Assembly: GCF_902859855.1 (NCBI RefSeq)
Contig: NZ_CADIKH010000014.1
Span: forward strand, 124,001 to 188,000
Direction: 5' to 3'
Source: Paraburkholderia humisilvae
GTDB lineage: Bacteria; Pseudomonadota; Gammaproteobacteria; Burkholderiales; Burkholderiaceae
DNA: 64,000 nucleotides
In this document: piece by piece, positions 8,414-17,382 of the stretch
Layout of the letters: the number at the start of each line of letters is the position of its first letter
Position numbering within the stretch: the first letter of the stretch is position 1
Notes under the pieces: generated by a model
Database searches by the model: none
What the model was told of the DNA's origin: nothing
Seen by the model: the letters and a program-made list of their open reading frames with translations, nothing else
Translations under genes and position numbers: made by a program

Positions 8414-8692
8414 ATGAAGACCAAACTGATCGCAGCAGTCCTGATCGCCGCCTCCGCCGCCGTTGCCGCCCCTGCTTTTGCAAGCGGCTATGGTCCGGCA
8501 CCGTTCTATCGCCCGAGCACGGGCGCACCGGCGTCGCAACGTGGCCAGAGCGAACAAACGCTGGCTGCGGAACAACAGCAGATCAATGACAGCAATGTCG
8601 CCTACGGCGGCGTGCATGCCGGCGACACGCAAGCGGGCAGCCGCGGCGCGCAAACCGTGCAAGGCGGCGAGCCGATTTTCAAGGGCCACTAA
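8414..8692 (+). CDS. Small secreted protein, 92 aa
   Basis: TTGGAG lies upstream of the ATG. A classic Sec signal peptide (KTKLIAAVLIAASAAVAAPAFA) ends near residue 24 with an AFA-type cleavage site. The mature part is Gly/Gln-rich (RGQSEQTLAAEQQQINDS) and has no recognised domain. Small periplasmic proteins of this style are common in Burkholderia. A strong terminator follows. Confidence 0.75.
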   Translation: MKTKLIAAVLIAASAAVAAPAFASGYGPAPFYRPSTGAPASQRGQSEQTLAAEQQQINDSNVAYGGVHAGDTQAGSRGAQTVQGGEPIFKGH

Positions 8693-8732
8693 GCCAACCT
8701 GGTTGCCAGCAACTGATTTGCAGTCGATAAAA

Positions 8733-8766
8733 ACCGGGCGTTCGAATACGAACGCCCGGTTTTTTT
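8733..8766 (+). terminator. Rho-independent terminator
   Basis: A perfect 12-bp stem (ACCGGGCGTTCG / CGAACGCCCGGT) with loop AATA is followed by seven T. It ends the small secreted protein gene. A-tract symmetry on the other side could also serve the convergent gene at 8778. Confidence 0.92.
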
Positions 8767-8777
8767 ACGTCACTTCG

Positions 8778-9029
8778 TCACTTCGCTGGATCCGACATCC
8801 CGTTGTCGATTGCGTCGCGCGCGGCACGAATCGCGGCTTGTGCCGCGGCACGCTCGGTCGACCAGAAACCGTCGATGTGCACAAGCCGCCAGTCCAGCGT
8901 CACGACTGCGCCGCTCAGTATCCTGAAGTGCGCTTTCACGCCGGTGAGCACCTGCTCGACCGCAACCTCAATGTCGTATTCCTTATAGCGCTCGTGATAG
9001 TCGCCCATGTCGAGCCCATTCGGCTCCAT
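8778..9029 (-). CDS. Hypothetical protein, 83 aa
   Basis: AAGGAG precedes the ATG at 9029. The protein (MEPNGLDMGDYHERYKEYDI...) looks like a compact alpha/beta domain with an Ala-rich C-terminal helix (ERAAAQAAIRAARDAID). It seems to be a lineage-conserved Burkholderia protein with no assigned function. It is followed at the 3' side by the shared terminator. Confidence 0.65.
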   Translation of the reverse strand: MEPNGLDMGDYHERYKEYDIEVAVEQVLTGVKAHFRILSGAVVTLDWRLVHIDGFWSTERAAAQAAIRAARDAIDNGMSDPAK

Positions 9030-9099
9030 GTCCGGCTCCTTGCATGCGGCATACGCCGCGCCGATCTTTCATCAGGCAGTGCAACAGCTCCGGCTCGCG

Positions 9100-9300
9100 T
9101 CAATCGCAATCGCCCGACAGGTACTTCCTGCCGTCGCAGGTAATCTCGACACCCTCGCCTCGACCAGCCTTCGCCACCAGGCCGGCGCCTAGCAGTTCCG
9201 CGACTACCGGGGGCGGCACCGGCGCCGGCGCGTCGCCGGCCTGCATGTCGTTCAGATGCCGCAACATATCGATCGCATCGGGACTCAAAGCTTTCATCAT
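9100..9300 (-). CDS. Hypothetical small protein, 66 aa
   Basis: GGAGG sits 5 bp before the first of two adjacent ATGs (9300, 9297). The sequence MLRHLNDMQ...VVAELLGAGLVAKAG...GVEITCDGRKYL has a winged-helix-like layout with a final beta-wing, but it is too short to be certain. No family recognised. Confidence 0.55.
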   Translation of the reverse strand: MMKALSPDAIDMLRHLNDMQAGDAPAPVPPPVVAELLGAGLVAKAGRGEGVEITCDGRKYLSGDCD

Positions 9301-9528
9301 CGCAACCTCCGCAAGCTGAGGGACGGCCTTCATTCACCGTCGTTGCCCGATTCATGCTAGCACTTCCTGCGAAGATTGCCGGAACGTTCATGAAAGGAAT
9401 GCCCGCCATGCGCACCGAAGCATTCAGGCGGATTCCGGTTGGGCGCGCAGACTGCGCGGGAACCGGCGACGCACCCGCGCGCTCAACGAAAAATGAACGG
9501 CAAATGGAGCGAACGCTCGGGAGGATTG

Positions 9529-9804
9529 ATGAACGGATTAAAGCTGAAACTGCCACTGGCGACGGTCGCGTCCGCTGTGTTGCTGCTGAGTGCCTTCGCA
9601 TTGGCGAGCGGCACGGCCTCGGCACAGAACGCGCCCACGCAACACGCGCCGTCGCCGGACATGAGCGCGTCGATGGTCAAGCCGCCCGCCGACGCATCAG
9701 GCGGCTCGAACAACCCGGACAATATGCCCGTCAAGAAACCGCGCAAGCCGACCAACGACAAGATGATGCACTCCCCGCCCGCCAGCGCGACCAACGCGAA
9801 GTAA
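9529..9804 (+). CDS. Small secreted Pro/Lys-rich protein, 91 aa
   Basis: GGGAGG lies 5 bp before the ATG at 9529; upstream in-frame Mets lack this. A signal peptide (LPLATVASAVLLLSAFALAS) ends in ASA. The mature chain is low-complexity, rich in Pro, Ser, Asn and Lys, with no cysteine. Probably periplasmic or surface-associated; function unknown. Confidence 0.65.
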   Translation: MNGLKLKLPLATVASAVLLLSAFALASGTASAQNAPTQHAPSPDMSASMVKPPADASGGSNNPDNMPVKKPRKPTNDKMMHSPPASATNAK

Positions 9805-9847
9805 CCGCGCCGGCCATGTCAGGTCGCGCGCGTCGACGCAACGCCGG

Positions 9848-10063
9848 TCAAAGCCGCGCGATCGATACCTCGGTCGACTTCACAAGTGCGACGACCTCCG
9901 AGCCCTGCACGAGTTCGAGTTCGTCGATTGAACGCGTCGTGATGACCGACGTGACGATGCCGAACGGCGTCTCGACATCGACCTCCGACACAACCGGACC
10001 GCGAATGATCTCCTTGATCTTGCCCTTGAACTGATTGCGTACGTTGATGGCGACGATGCTCAT
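9848..10063 (-). CDS. TOBE-domain molybdopterin/oxyanion-binding protein
   Basis: This 71-aa protein (MSIVAINVRNQFKGKIKEII...) is a single TOBE/Mop domain, the fold of molbindins. It has the usual ITTRSIDELELVQGSEV block. Start at 10063 has GGAG upstream. It lies 52 bp downstream of ssuB on the same strand, a common arrangement for sulfonate operons in Burkholderia. It may buffer oxyanion in the cytoplasm. Domain call is firm. Confidence 0.88.
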   Translation of the reverse strand: MSIVAINVRNQFKGKIKEIIRGPVVSEVDVETPFGIVTSVITTRSIDELELVQGSEVVALVKSTEVSIARL

Positions 10064-10115
10064 GCGAGTGGCTCCAAAAGAAAATCGATCAATCGAATCG
10101 GACATGACGTGGCGT

Positions 10116-11153
10116 CTAAACAGCCCAGCGGATTTGCGTCAGCCTTACCGGCGACGCGGCTTGCGGCTCGACGTGCGCGTCGTCGTGCGCATGCAGCGCG
10201 GCCGCGCCGCTATCGACGTCGCGTTTGAGCACCCGCCGCAGCACGCGGTCTTCGAGGCTCGCGAAGCCTGCGGATGCGCGTGCGCGCGGTCGCACCAGCG
10301 GCACCGGCAAGTCGAGCGCAATGCGTCCCTCGTCGATCAGCAGAACGCGATCGGCCAGCGCGACGGCCTCCTGCACATCATGCGTCACGAGCAGCGCGGT
10401 GAAACGATGCTCGCGCCACAAGCGCTCGATGAGCGCGTGCATTTCAATGCGCGTGAGCGCATCGAGCGCGCCGAGCGGTTCATCGAGCAGCAACAATTGC
10501 GGTCGATGGACCAGTGCGCGCGCGAGCGCCACGCGTTGACGCTGGCCACCCGACAGTTGCGCGGGCCAGTCGTTGGCGCGTTCGATCAGCCCGACTTCGG
10601 CCAGCACCGCGCGCGCATCGTCGCGCGCGCGGCGGCCAAGACCCAGCAGCACGTTTTGCTGCACGGTCTTCCACGGCAGCAGCCGCGCGTCCTGGAACAT
10701 GATGCGCGTGTCGAAACGCGCGCCATTTGACGCGCCTGATTCGCCGTCTTCGGCTCGCTTGTCGACGCGGCCGGCCGTTGGCGTCTCAAGGCCCGCGACC
10801 AAACGCAGCAGCGTCGACTTCCCGCAACCGCTGCGCCCGACGATCGACACAAAACTGCCGCGTTCGATCGACAGATCGAAATCCGCGAGCACCGTGCGCT
10901 CACGATACTGTTTGCGTACCCCGCGCAACTCGACGGAATAGTCTTCGAAGCGCCGTTCCGTGCGTTCGCGCAGCAACGCGCGATGGGCCGGCGCAGGCCG
11001 CGGTGCCTGACCGGGCATGCGCGCATGTGAACCTGAGTCCGCCGCGTGCGCCTGCCCCGCATCCGCTTCGCGCGTACGCCACTGCTCGAGTTCCGCCTCG
11101 AGATCCGCGCCGGCAATGCCGCTAAACGACGTCGAAAAGCCTGTCGCACTCAT
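10116..11153 (-). CDS. ssuB: Aliphatic sulfonate ABC transporter ATP-binding protein
   Basis: SsuB energises uptake of alkanesulfonates for sulfur nutrition. Walker A is GRSGCGKST, the signature LSGGQRQR, Walker B LLLLDEP and the switch His in VTHDVQEA. The start ATG (11153) overlaps the ssuC stop (ATGA). The ~70-residue N-terminal extension before the nucleotide-binding domain and the C-terminal His/Asp-rich tail are longer than in E. coli SsuB. Operon order is ssuD-ssuC-ssuB-TOBE. Confidence 0.92.
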   Translation of the reverse strand: MSATGFSTSFSGIAGADLEAELEQWRTREADAGQAHAADSGSHARMPGQAPRPAPAHRALLRERTERRFEDYSVELRGVRKQYRERTVLADFDLSIERGSFVSIVGRSGCGKSTLLRLVAGLETPTAGRVDKRAEDGESGASNGARFDTRIMFQDARLLPWKTVQQNVLLGLGRRARDDARAVLAEVGLIERANDWPAQLSGGQRQRVALARALVHRPQLLLLDEPLGALDALTRIEMHALIERLWREHRFTALLVTHDVQEAVALADRVLLIDEGRIALDLPVPLVRPRARASAGFASLEDRVLRRVLKRDVDSGAAALHAHDDAHVEPQAASPVRLTQIRWAV

Positions 11154-11962
11154 ACCTTCGTTCCTCGTTGATAAGCGGGATGCCAACGCAACGTCGCACG
11201 TTCGAGCCCCTTTGCGAGCAGATCCGCAAGCTTGCCGAGCGCCGCATACAGCAGGATGCCGACGACCACCACATCGGTTTGCAGAAACTCGCGTGCGTTC
11301 ATCGTCATATAGCCGATGCCCGACTGCGACGAGATCGTCTCAGCGACAATCAGCGTGACCCACATCAGCCCGAACGCGAAACGCACGCCAACGAGAATCG
11401 ATGGCAGCGCGCCGGGCAGAATCACATCGCGATAGAGCGCTAGGCCCTTCACGCCGTAGCTGCGCGCCATCTCGATCAGATTCGCATCGACTGAACGGAT
11501 GCCATGGAACGTGTTCACATAGATCGGAAAAAACACACCGAGTGCGACCAGAAACACCTTCGCCTCTTCCTCGATGCCGAACCACAGAATGACGAGCGGG
11601 ATCATCGCGAGCGCGGGAATATTGCGGATCATCTGCACGGTCGAGTCGAGTGCGATTTCGGCCGGCCTGAACAGCCCGGTTGCGAGCCCCAGCGCGAAAC
11701 CGATACCGCCGCCGAGCGTAAAGCCCGACACGGCGCGCCACGTACTGACTTTCACGTCGGCCCACATTTCGCCGGAGCGGATCAGCGACCACGCGGCTCG
11801 CACCACCGCCAGCGGCTCGGGTAGCACGCGCGTCGACAGCACGCCGCTTTTCGCCGCGAACTCCCATGCGAGCAGGATCGCGAGCGGCACGAGCCATGGC
11901 GCGACGCGCCGACCATATGACGCGGCAAGCCCAGCTTTATCAACGGCCATGACGGTAGACAT
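11150..11962 (-). CDS. ssuC: Aliphatic sulfonate ABC transporter permease
   Basis: The real start is the ATG at 11962, preceded by GGGAGG; the longer frame upstream is a shadow of ssuD. The 270-aa protein has about six TM segments and the coupling loop ARSYGVKGLALYRDVILPGA, typical of SsuC/TauC permeases. It overlaps ssuB and starts 18 bp after ssuD. It would work with SsuB and an SsuA-type binding protein not found here. Confidence 0.93.
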   Translation of the reverse strand: MSTVMAVDKAGLAASYGRRVAPWLVPLAILLAWEFAAKSGVLSTRVLPEPLAVVRAAWSLIRSGEMWADVKVSTWRAVSGFTLGGGIGFALGLATGLFRPAEIALDSTVQMIRNIPALAMIPLVILWFGIEEEAKVFLVALGVFFPIYVNTFHGIRSVDANLIEMARSYGVKGLALYRDVILPGALPSILVGVRFAFGLMWVTLIVAETISSQSGIGYMTMNAREFLQTDVVVVGILLYAALGKLADLLAKGLERATLRWHPAYQRGTKV

Positions 11963-11979
11963 CAACGCGTCCTCCCTGC

Positions 11980-13137
11980 TCAGCTTTGCGCAGCCTGCGG
12001 CGCATAGTGGTTGCCGACAATCTCGCCGAACGGCCCCGACAGCGGGCCACTCGCGCTCGCACGCTGCCGCCCCGGCAGCAGCGGAAACACGAGCTCGGCG
12101 AAGCGATAGGATTCCTCCAGATGCGGATAGCCGGACAAAATGAACGTCTCGATACCCAGCGACGCGTACTCCTCCATCCGCTCCGCGACCTGCTGCGGAC
12201 TGCCGACGAGTGCGGTGCCCGCGCCGCCGCGTACGAGACCGACGCCCGCCCACAGGTTCGGATATACCTCGAGCTCCTTGCGGCTGCCGCGCTTGCCGCC
12301 GTGCAACGCGGCCATGCGGCGCTGCCCTTCTGAATCCATCCTGGCGAACGACGCCTGCGCGCGCGCGATGGTCTCGTCGTCGAGCCGGCTGATCAGCCTG
12401 TCGGCGGCGGCCCACGCTTCCTCCTCGGTCTCGCGCACGATCACGTGCAAACGAATCCCGAAGCGGATCTGCCGGCCGTGCTGCGCCGCGCGGTGGCGAA
12501 TCTCCGCGATCTTCCGTTCGACCGCGGCCGGTGGCTCACCCCAGGTCAGATAGGTGTCGATATGCTCGCCCGCGACCTCGTAGGCGGCCGGCGACGAGCC
12601 GCCGAACCACAGCGGCGGATGCGGCTCCTGCACTGGCGGATAGAGCAGCTTGCCGCCCTTCGACTGCAGATGCTTGCCGACAAAGTCGACCGACTCGTTG
12701 CGATGGGCGCCCGTGAGCAGCCCGCGCCAGATGCGCAGAAATTCGTCGGTGATTTCATAGCGCGTATCGTGATCGACGAACAGCCCGTCGCCTTCGAGCT
12801 CGGCCGTATCGCCGCCGGTCACGACGTTGATCAGCAGACGCCCGCCCGAGAGCCGGTCGAAGGTCGCCGCCATGCGCGCCGACAGACCCGGCGACGCAAT
12901 GCCGGGGCGAATCGCGACGAGGAACTTGAGCCGGCGCGTGACCGGGATCAGGCTCGACGCGACGACCCACGCGTCTTCGCACGAGCGTCCGGTGGGCAGC
13001 AGCACGCCTTCATAGCCCAATGTGTCCGCGGCGCTCGCGATCTGCTGGAAATAGTTGTAGTCCGCGGCGCGCGCGCCGTCGGACGTGCCGAGATAGCGGG
13101 TGTCGCCATGCGTGGGAATGAACCAGAACACGTTCAT
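11980..13137 (-). CDS. ssuD: FMNH2-dependent alkanesulfonate monooxygenase
   Basis: SsuD (EC 1.14.14.5) releases sulfite from C2-C10 alkanesulfonates. The 385-aa protein starts MNVFWFIPTHGDTRYLG, a family hallmark, with AGGAG upstream. Motifs include the TIM-barrel segments GRSCEDAWV, RLLINVVTGGD and PLWFGGSSPAA, and the C-terminal G-V-G-L-V-R-G-G-A-G-T-A-L-V-G-S region. It needs reduced FMN from an SsuE-type reductase, which is not adjacent. First gene of the operon. Confidence 0.95.
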   Translation of the reverse strand: MNVFWFIPTHGDTRYLGTSDGARAADYNYFQQIASAADTLGYEGVLLPTGRSCEDAWVVASSLIPVTRRLKFLVAIRPGIASPGLSARMAATFDRLSGGRLLINVVTGGDTAELEGDGLFVDHDTRYEITDEFLRIWRGLLTGAHRNESVDFVGKHLQSKGGKLLYPPVQEPHPPLWFGGSSPAAYEVAGEHIDTYLTWGEPPAAVERKIAEIRHRAAQHGRQIRFGIRLHVIVRETEEEAWAAADRLISRLDDETIARAQASFARMDSEGQRRMAALHGGKRGSRKELEVYPNLWAGVGLVRGGAGTALVGSPQQVAERMEEYASLGIETFILSGYPHLEESYRFAELVFPLLPGRQRASASGPLSGPFGEIVGNHYAPQAAQS

Positions 13138-13698
13138 CTGATACTCCTGCCTGCCAGATCGAGTGGTTGAATAAAGCACGCCGGGCAACGTCCGCCCGCA
13201 CGCAGCCCCGCGCGATGTGCAAGCGCGTCCGGACCGCGCGCCGCGCGGCCTGGGGGGTCAAACATGGGTCCAGCGTGAAAGGAGAAGCAGGCGCCGCGCT
13301 AACAGCGCAGCCGCAAGCGCGTGGGCACTCCGGCAATGCTTGCGTGATCGGGTATCGGACAGGACATCGCGACAGCTTCCTTCGAGAAAGACGCGCAGCG
13401 GCTGCGCGGCGTGAAGACCAGTGACGGCGCAAACGCCATCTGCATCGGAAAACAGTCTAGGGAGCGGGCCGCGGGATGAGAACGATTTTTTTGAGCTTAG
13501 GTTTTCCGCATTCGTGATTTGACTGGCGCCGCCTGCCACCGCCAGACAGCGCCTGAAACCACCGGACGCCGCGGGTGCGTCCGCTTGCATGGTTGCAACA
13601 GCATGCGCATCGAATTATCGAGGCCGTCGATATAATGACGCACGTTTTCCGACAATCTCGCATGGCCGCGCTGGCCTTGCCTCTCGCGTGTGCGATCG
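13138..13698. other. Intergenic region upstream of ssuD
   Basis: About 560 bp between divergent genes. Open frames here are Arg-rich shadows without ribosome-binding sites. The ssuD promoter must lie in it, but I see no convincing -35/-10 pair or CysB/SsuR-type site. Confidence 0.4.
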
Positions 13699-14124
13699 AT
13701 GCAAAAACTGATTCTGCCGTTTGTGTCCGGATTTCTCGCGTCGCTGTTTTTCCATGACGCGACGCTCGCGCTGCTGCACGCGGCCGGCATGATCGACGTG
13801 AGCGGCTTTTCGACCGCTCCATTCGCCCCGCTCGGGATACCGGAATTTATCGCGAACGCGATCTGGAGCGCGGTGTGGGGCGTGCTGATGGCGTGGCTGC
13901 TACGCGTGTCGCCCGACAGGACCGCGCCATGGGTGCCCGCGTTCGTGTTCGGCGGCATCGTATTGACGGCGGGCAGCGTGTTCGTCGTCGACCCGATCCG
14001 CGGCATCTGGCCCACAGGCAATATGCTGCCGCGACTGGCGGTCGGCTTTGCCGCGAATGCGATGTGGGGCTGGGGCGCGCTAGTGTTCATGCGCGCGTTC
14101 ATGGCGCGCGACGGCGAATCGTAA
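13699..14124 (+). CDS. Small integral membrane protein, 141 aa
   Basis: The protein has about four hydrophobic helices: LILPFVSGFLASLFF, a region around IANAIWSAVWGVLMAWLL, FGGIVLTAGSVFVV and MLPRLAVGFAANAMWGWGAL. Its layout resembles small four-helix inner-membrane proteins of unknown function. The ATG at 13699 has only a weak upstream site. Monocistronic. Confidence 0.7.
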   Translation: MQKLILPFVSGFLASLFFHDATLALLHAAGMIDVSGFSTAPFAPLGIPEFIANAIWSAVWGVLMAWLLRVSPDRTAPWVPAFVFGGIVLTAGSVFVVDPIRGIWPTGNMLPRLAVGFAANAMWGWGALVFMRAFMARDGES

Positions 14125-14194
14125 GCGTCCCGCGCTGGCCCGCGACCGTGTGCCTGTTATGCGGGCGCGTTGTGCGTGCACACCGACCGGCCAG

Positions 14195-15325
14195 TCAGCC
14201 CTCGAGGTCGCGCAGCGGGTGCTCGCCGGCCGGCCACGGGCTGTCGAACATCTGCGCGACATCGTCCGCCGGCACGTCTTCGATACGCGCGAAACGCCAG
14301 TTCGGCCGATTGTCCTTGTCGATGATGCGCGCGCGAATGCCTTCACTAACGTCGCCGCGTTCGAAAGACGAGCGCGTCAGATCCAGATCGCGCCTCAAAC
14401 AATCCGCCATCGTGCCTTCGGCGCGCGTCACCACTTCGAGCGACACCGCCATCGCGAGCGGCGAGCGCTCGCGCAACACCCCAGCGACCTGCTCTGCCCA
14501 GTCCGCATTCGCGCAATCGCCCTCGGCGTCAAGCGACGCGATGATCTGTCCGACATTGGGCAGTGCGAAGTGCGTGTCGATCAGCGCACGCGCGTCGGCA
14601 AGGGCCGACGTGTCTGGCGTCGGGACGACCTTATAGGCCGCCGCTTCACGCGATACACACGCCACCACATCCGCGCCCCGCTCAAACACTTCCGTTTTCA
14701 GCCGATCGAGCAGCGCAGGGATCGCGTCGTCCTCGAGGTAAACATCGGCCAACCCGGCATAAAGCGCGTCCGCCGGCCCCAGCGATTCGCCGGTGACCGC
14801 GAGATAGCGCCCGATTGCGCCAGGCGTGCGCGCGAGAAACCAGCCCACGCCGACATCCGGAAAGAGACCGATGCGCGTCTCCGGCATCGCCATGCGCGTG
14901 GACGTCGTCACGACGCGCAGCCCGCCGGTGCGATACGCGCCCTGCGAAATGCCCATGCCGCCCCCCATCACGATGCCGTTCATCAACGCGATATACGGCT
15001 TCGGATACGAGAAGATCGCATGGTCCAGCCGGTATTCTTCGATAAAGAAGGTATCGAGCGCGTCACGGTCGCCGCGCCGATGCGCGTCGTACAGGAAGCG
15101 GATATCGCCACCCGCGCAGAGTGCCCGCGGATGCAGGCTGCGCAGCACCACCGCGAGCACGTTGGGATCGTTGCGCCAGGTGTCGAGCGCCGCATGCATC
15201 GTACGGATCATGCTGGTGGTCAGCGCGTTCAGCGCCTGGGGTCGATCGAGTTCGATGAAGCCGATGCGATTCGCGACGTAGGTCGCGACTTCTTCGCTGG
15301 CGGCGAGCGGTTCAATGGTTGGCAT
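14195..15325 (-). CDS. 3-hydroxyisobutyryl-CoA hydrolase-like enoyl-CoA hydratase family protein
   Basis: This 376-aa crotonase-fold protein is of the ECH_2/HIBCH type (EC 3.1.2.4, valine catabolism). It shows RPQALNALTTSMI, the oxyanion-hole segment ALCAGGDIRFLY, NGIVMGGGMGISQG and MPETRIGLFPDVG. Start at 15325 was chosen as the first Met before the conserved domain. The divergently paired TetR gene ends 138 bp upstream on the same strand, so the regulator may share its transcript. Exact acyl-CoA substrate not proven. Confidence 0.88.
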   Translation of the reverse strand: MPTIEPLAASEEVATYVANRIGFIELDRPQALNALTTSMIRTMHAALDTWRNDPNVLAVVLRSLHPRALCAGGDIRFLYDAHRRGDRDALDTFFIEEYRLDHAIFSYPKPYIALMNGIVMGGGMGISQGAYRTGGLRVVTTSTRMAMPETRIGLFPDVGVGWFLARTPGAIGRYLAVTGESLGPADALYAGLADVYLEDDAIPALLDRLKTEVFERGADVVACVSREAAAYKVVPTPDTSALADARALIDTHFALPNVGQIIASLDAEGDCANADWAEQVAGVLRERSPLAMAVSLEVVTRAEGTMADCLRRDLDLTRSSFERGDVSEGIRARIIDKDNRPNWRFARIEDVPADDVAQMFDSPWPAGEHPLRDLEG

Positions 15326-15462
15326 GGCGAATAAGGCAGACAAATATAACAATCGGCAGCGTGAACGGTAACACGCGCTCGCGGTATGCAATATGACGGG
15401 CCGCTTGCAACGCAGCGGCGCCCCGTCGATGCACACGCCCCGCGGCACCGCGACGCGCCGGC

Positions 15463-16161
15463 TCAAGTATCCGGCGTCTTCTTCTTTGCCGCGGATGCCC
15501 GCGTGTCCCCCGCGCGCTTACGCGGCTTTGCGGCGTCGGCTGTGCGCACAGCATGCGCGCCGAGCCAGGCATCAAGCGCGGCATCGACGACGGTATCGAG
15601 CGGCGCACGCGGAAAGACCGGACACGTCAGCCGTAACGCGACGATGCCATGCATCGTCGCCCACAACGCCTCGGTCCACACCTCGCTGTCGGCCGACCCA
15701 GGCAGCCGGCCCTGCGCCTTCAGTTCATCGAGCGCATCGGCCACCCGCCGGAACGACGCGTCGCCCGCGTCGTCGCCCGCCTCGCGCGCGCTCGCGAAGG
15801 CCGCGCCGACGTAGGTCGGGTCTTCCATGAAGATCAGCCGGTACGTCTCCTGATGCGCGATGCCGAACGCCACATACGCACGCCAGATCGCCTTCAGGCG
15901 TTCCGCCGGGTCCGCTACCGACAGGTGCGGTTGCAATGTATCGAGCAGTTGCGCGTAGCCTTCCGTGCACAACGCGCGCGCGATTTCATCACGATTCTCG
16001 AAATGCAGGTACAGCGTGGCCGGCGAATATTCGATCGCATCGGCAATCTTGCGCATCGACAGCGCAGCAAAGCCTTCGCGCATCACGATGCGACGCGATG
16101 CATCGAGGATGCGCTCGCGCAATGCCTGCTTCTGACGATTTTTCCGTTCAGCGATTCCCAT
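15463..16161 (-). CDS. TetR/AcrR family transcriptional regulator
   Basis: The 232-aa protein starts MGIAERKNRQKQ (an alternative ATG is three codons upstream). Residues ~12-60 form the TetR HTH (LRERILDASRRIVMREGFAA, then YSPATLYLHFENRDEI). The C-terminal ligand domain resembles TetR_C proteins of the WHG type; the tail is Lys/Arg-rich. A 23-bp imperfect palindrome in the divergent promoter region (16207-16229) is the probable operator. Confidence 0.92.
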   Translation of the reverse strand: MGIAERKNRQKQALRERILDASRRIVMREGFAALSMRKIADAIEYSPATLYLHFENRDEIARALCTEGYAQLLDTLQPHLSVADPAERLKAIWRAYVAFGIAHQETYRLIFMEDPTYVGAAFASAREAGDDAGDASFRRVADALDELKAQGRLPGSADSEVWTEALWATMHGIVALRLTCPVFPRAPLDTVVDAALDAWLGAHAVRTADAAKPRKRAGDTRASAAKKKTPDT

Positions 16162-16177
16162 GGCACGCATTTTCAGG

Positions 16178-16205
16178 TTGACAAACTGAAAAGTCAAATT
16201 AAACT
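16178..16205 (+). promoter_or_regulatory. Predicted promoter of the SDR gene at 16310
   Basis: TTGACA (16178-16183), a 16-bp spacer, then TAAACT (16200-16205). The palindrome that follows immediately would cover the transcription start, so a bound TetR protein would block it. Confidence 0.55.
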
Positions 16206-16206
16206 T

Positions 16207-16229
16207 AACACCGTTTACTGAACAGTGTT
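16207..16229. promoter_or_regulatory. Probable TetR operator, 23-bp imperfect palindrome
   Basis: Left half AACACCGTTTA and right half TGAACAGTGTT around a central C pair at nine of eleven positions. It lies between the divergent tetR-type gene and the SDR gene and just downstream of a predicted -10. This is typical of TetR autoregulatory sites. Confidence 0.65.
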
Positions 16230-16309
16230 CATCTGCTGCTCCCCGCAGAGCAAGCGGGATGGCGAACAAACCGCGTCACCGTTGTCGGCGCAGCTATCGG
16301 GAGGTTGTC

Positions 16310-17302
16310 ATGGAAAACGCTCACCACATTGCGGCCCGTATCGGCCTGTTCGGGGCCGCCGGCGGAGCAGGCCGGAGCATCGCCGCGGCGCTCGGCGCAA
16401 GCGGCGTGCGCTATCGCGCGATCGGCCGTTCGCGGCAGGCACTCGAAGCGGCGTTTGGCGACGATCCACACGCGGATATCGCGATCTGGCGTCCGGACGA
16501 CCCTTCATCGGTCGCGGCCGCGGCGGCCGGCCTGCAAACCGCGGTCTATCTGGTCGGCGTACCCTACGATCGCTTCGCGATGCATCCGCCGTTGATGCGC
16601 ACTACGCTTGCGGGACTCCATGCGGCCGGCGTCGAAAGGCTGATTCTGATCGGCACGGTCTATCCGTATGGCCGGCCGCAGCACAATCCGGTCACGGAGG
16701 CACATCCGCGCGAAGCTCACACTTTCAAGGGCCGCATGCGGCTTGAGCAGGAAGATCTTGTCCTGAACGCGCATGGCCGCAATGGCCTCAATACGCTTGT
16801 GCTGCGCTTACCTGATTTCTATGGTCCAGACGTCGAGCGCAGCTTTCTGCACAGCGTATTCGAAGGCGCGGCACGCGGCGAACGCGCACAGTTGATTGGC
16901 CCGATCGACACGCCGCACGAGTTTATATTCATGCCCGATCTTGGGCCGGTCGTCGCTGCGCTCACACGTACGCCTGCGGCCTATGGGCGCGTGCTTCATC
17001 TCGCGGGTGCGGGCACGATCACGCAGCGTGAAGTTGCGGCGCGCGCCTATGCGCTGGCCAGCCGCGAACCCAAGCTGATGGTCGCGGGCAAGACCATGCT
17101 GCGCGTGCTGGGCCTTTTCAATCCGCTGATGCGGGAACTGGTGGAAATGCACTACCTGCTCACCGACCCGATCGTGCTGGACGATTCAGCGCTGCAGGCA
17201 CTGATCGGTCCGATCAGCAAGACGTCCTACGACGAAGGTATTCGGCTTGCTTTCGCCGCGGCAAAGCGGACGCTGAACCAGCGGGCACCGGCTAGCGTGT
17301 AG
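16310..17302 (+). CDS. NAD(P)-binding SDR/epimerase family protein
   Basis: The 330-aa protein begins after GGGAGG. An N-terminal Rossmann motif (GLFGAAGGAGRSIAAAL), the segment ERLILIGTVYPYGRP and RLPDFYGPDV place it among extended/atypical SDRs (NAD-dependent epimerase/dehydratase-like). The active-site YxxxK is not clear, so it may bind cofactor without classical dehydrogenase activity. It is divergent from, and probably repressed by, the TetR protein. Substrate unknown. Confidence 0.8.
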   Translation: MENAHHIAARIGLFGAAGGAGRSIAAALGASGVRYRAIGRSRQALEAAFGDDPHADIAIWRPDDPSSVAAAAAGLQTAVYLVGVPYDRFAMHPPLMRTTLAGLHAAGVERLILIGTVYPYGRPQHNPVTEAHPREAHTFKGRMRLEQEDLVLNAHGRNGLNTLVLRLPDFYGPDVERSFLHSVFEGAARGERAQLIGPIDTPHEFIFMPDLGPVVAALTRTPAAYGRVLHLAGAGTITQREVAARAYALASREPKLMVAGKTMLRVLGLFNPLMRELVEMHYLLTDPIVLDDSALQALIGPISKTSYDEGIRLAFAAAKRTLNQRAPASV

Positions 17303-17382
17303 CGCGCGCCGCGCCACATCGATCGCTTCGGGTACCCGCCGGGCGACGCCGACGTTTTTTACATGCGGCTGCGAACCTGCTT

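Noticed and set aside
11963..12415. Long N-terminal extension of SsuC
   Set aside because: It is the ssuD gene read in another frame; the real SsuC start at 11962 has a good ribosome-binding site.
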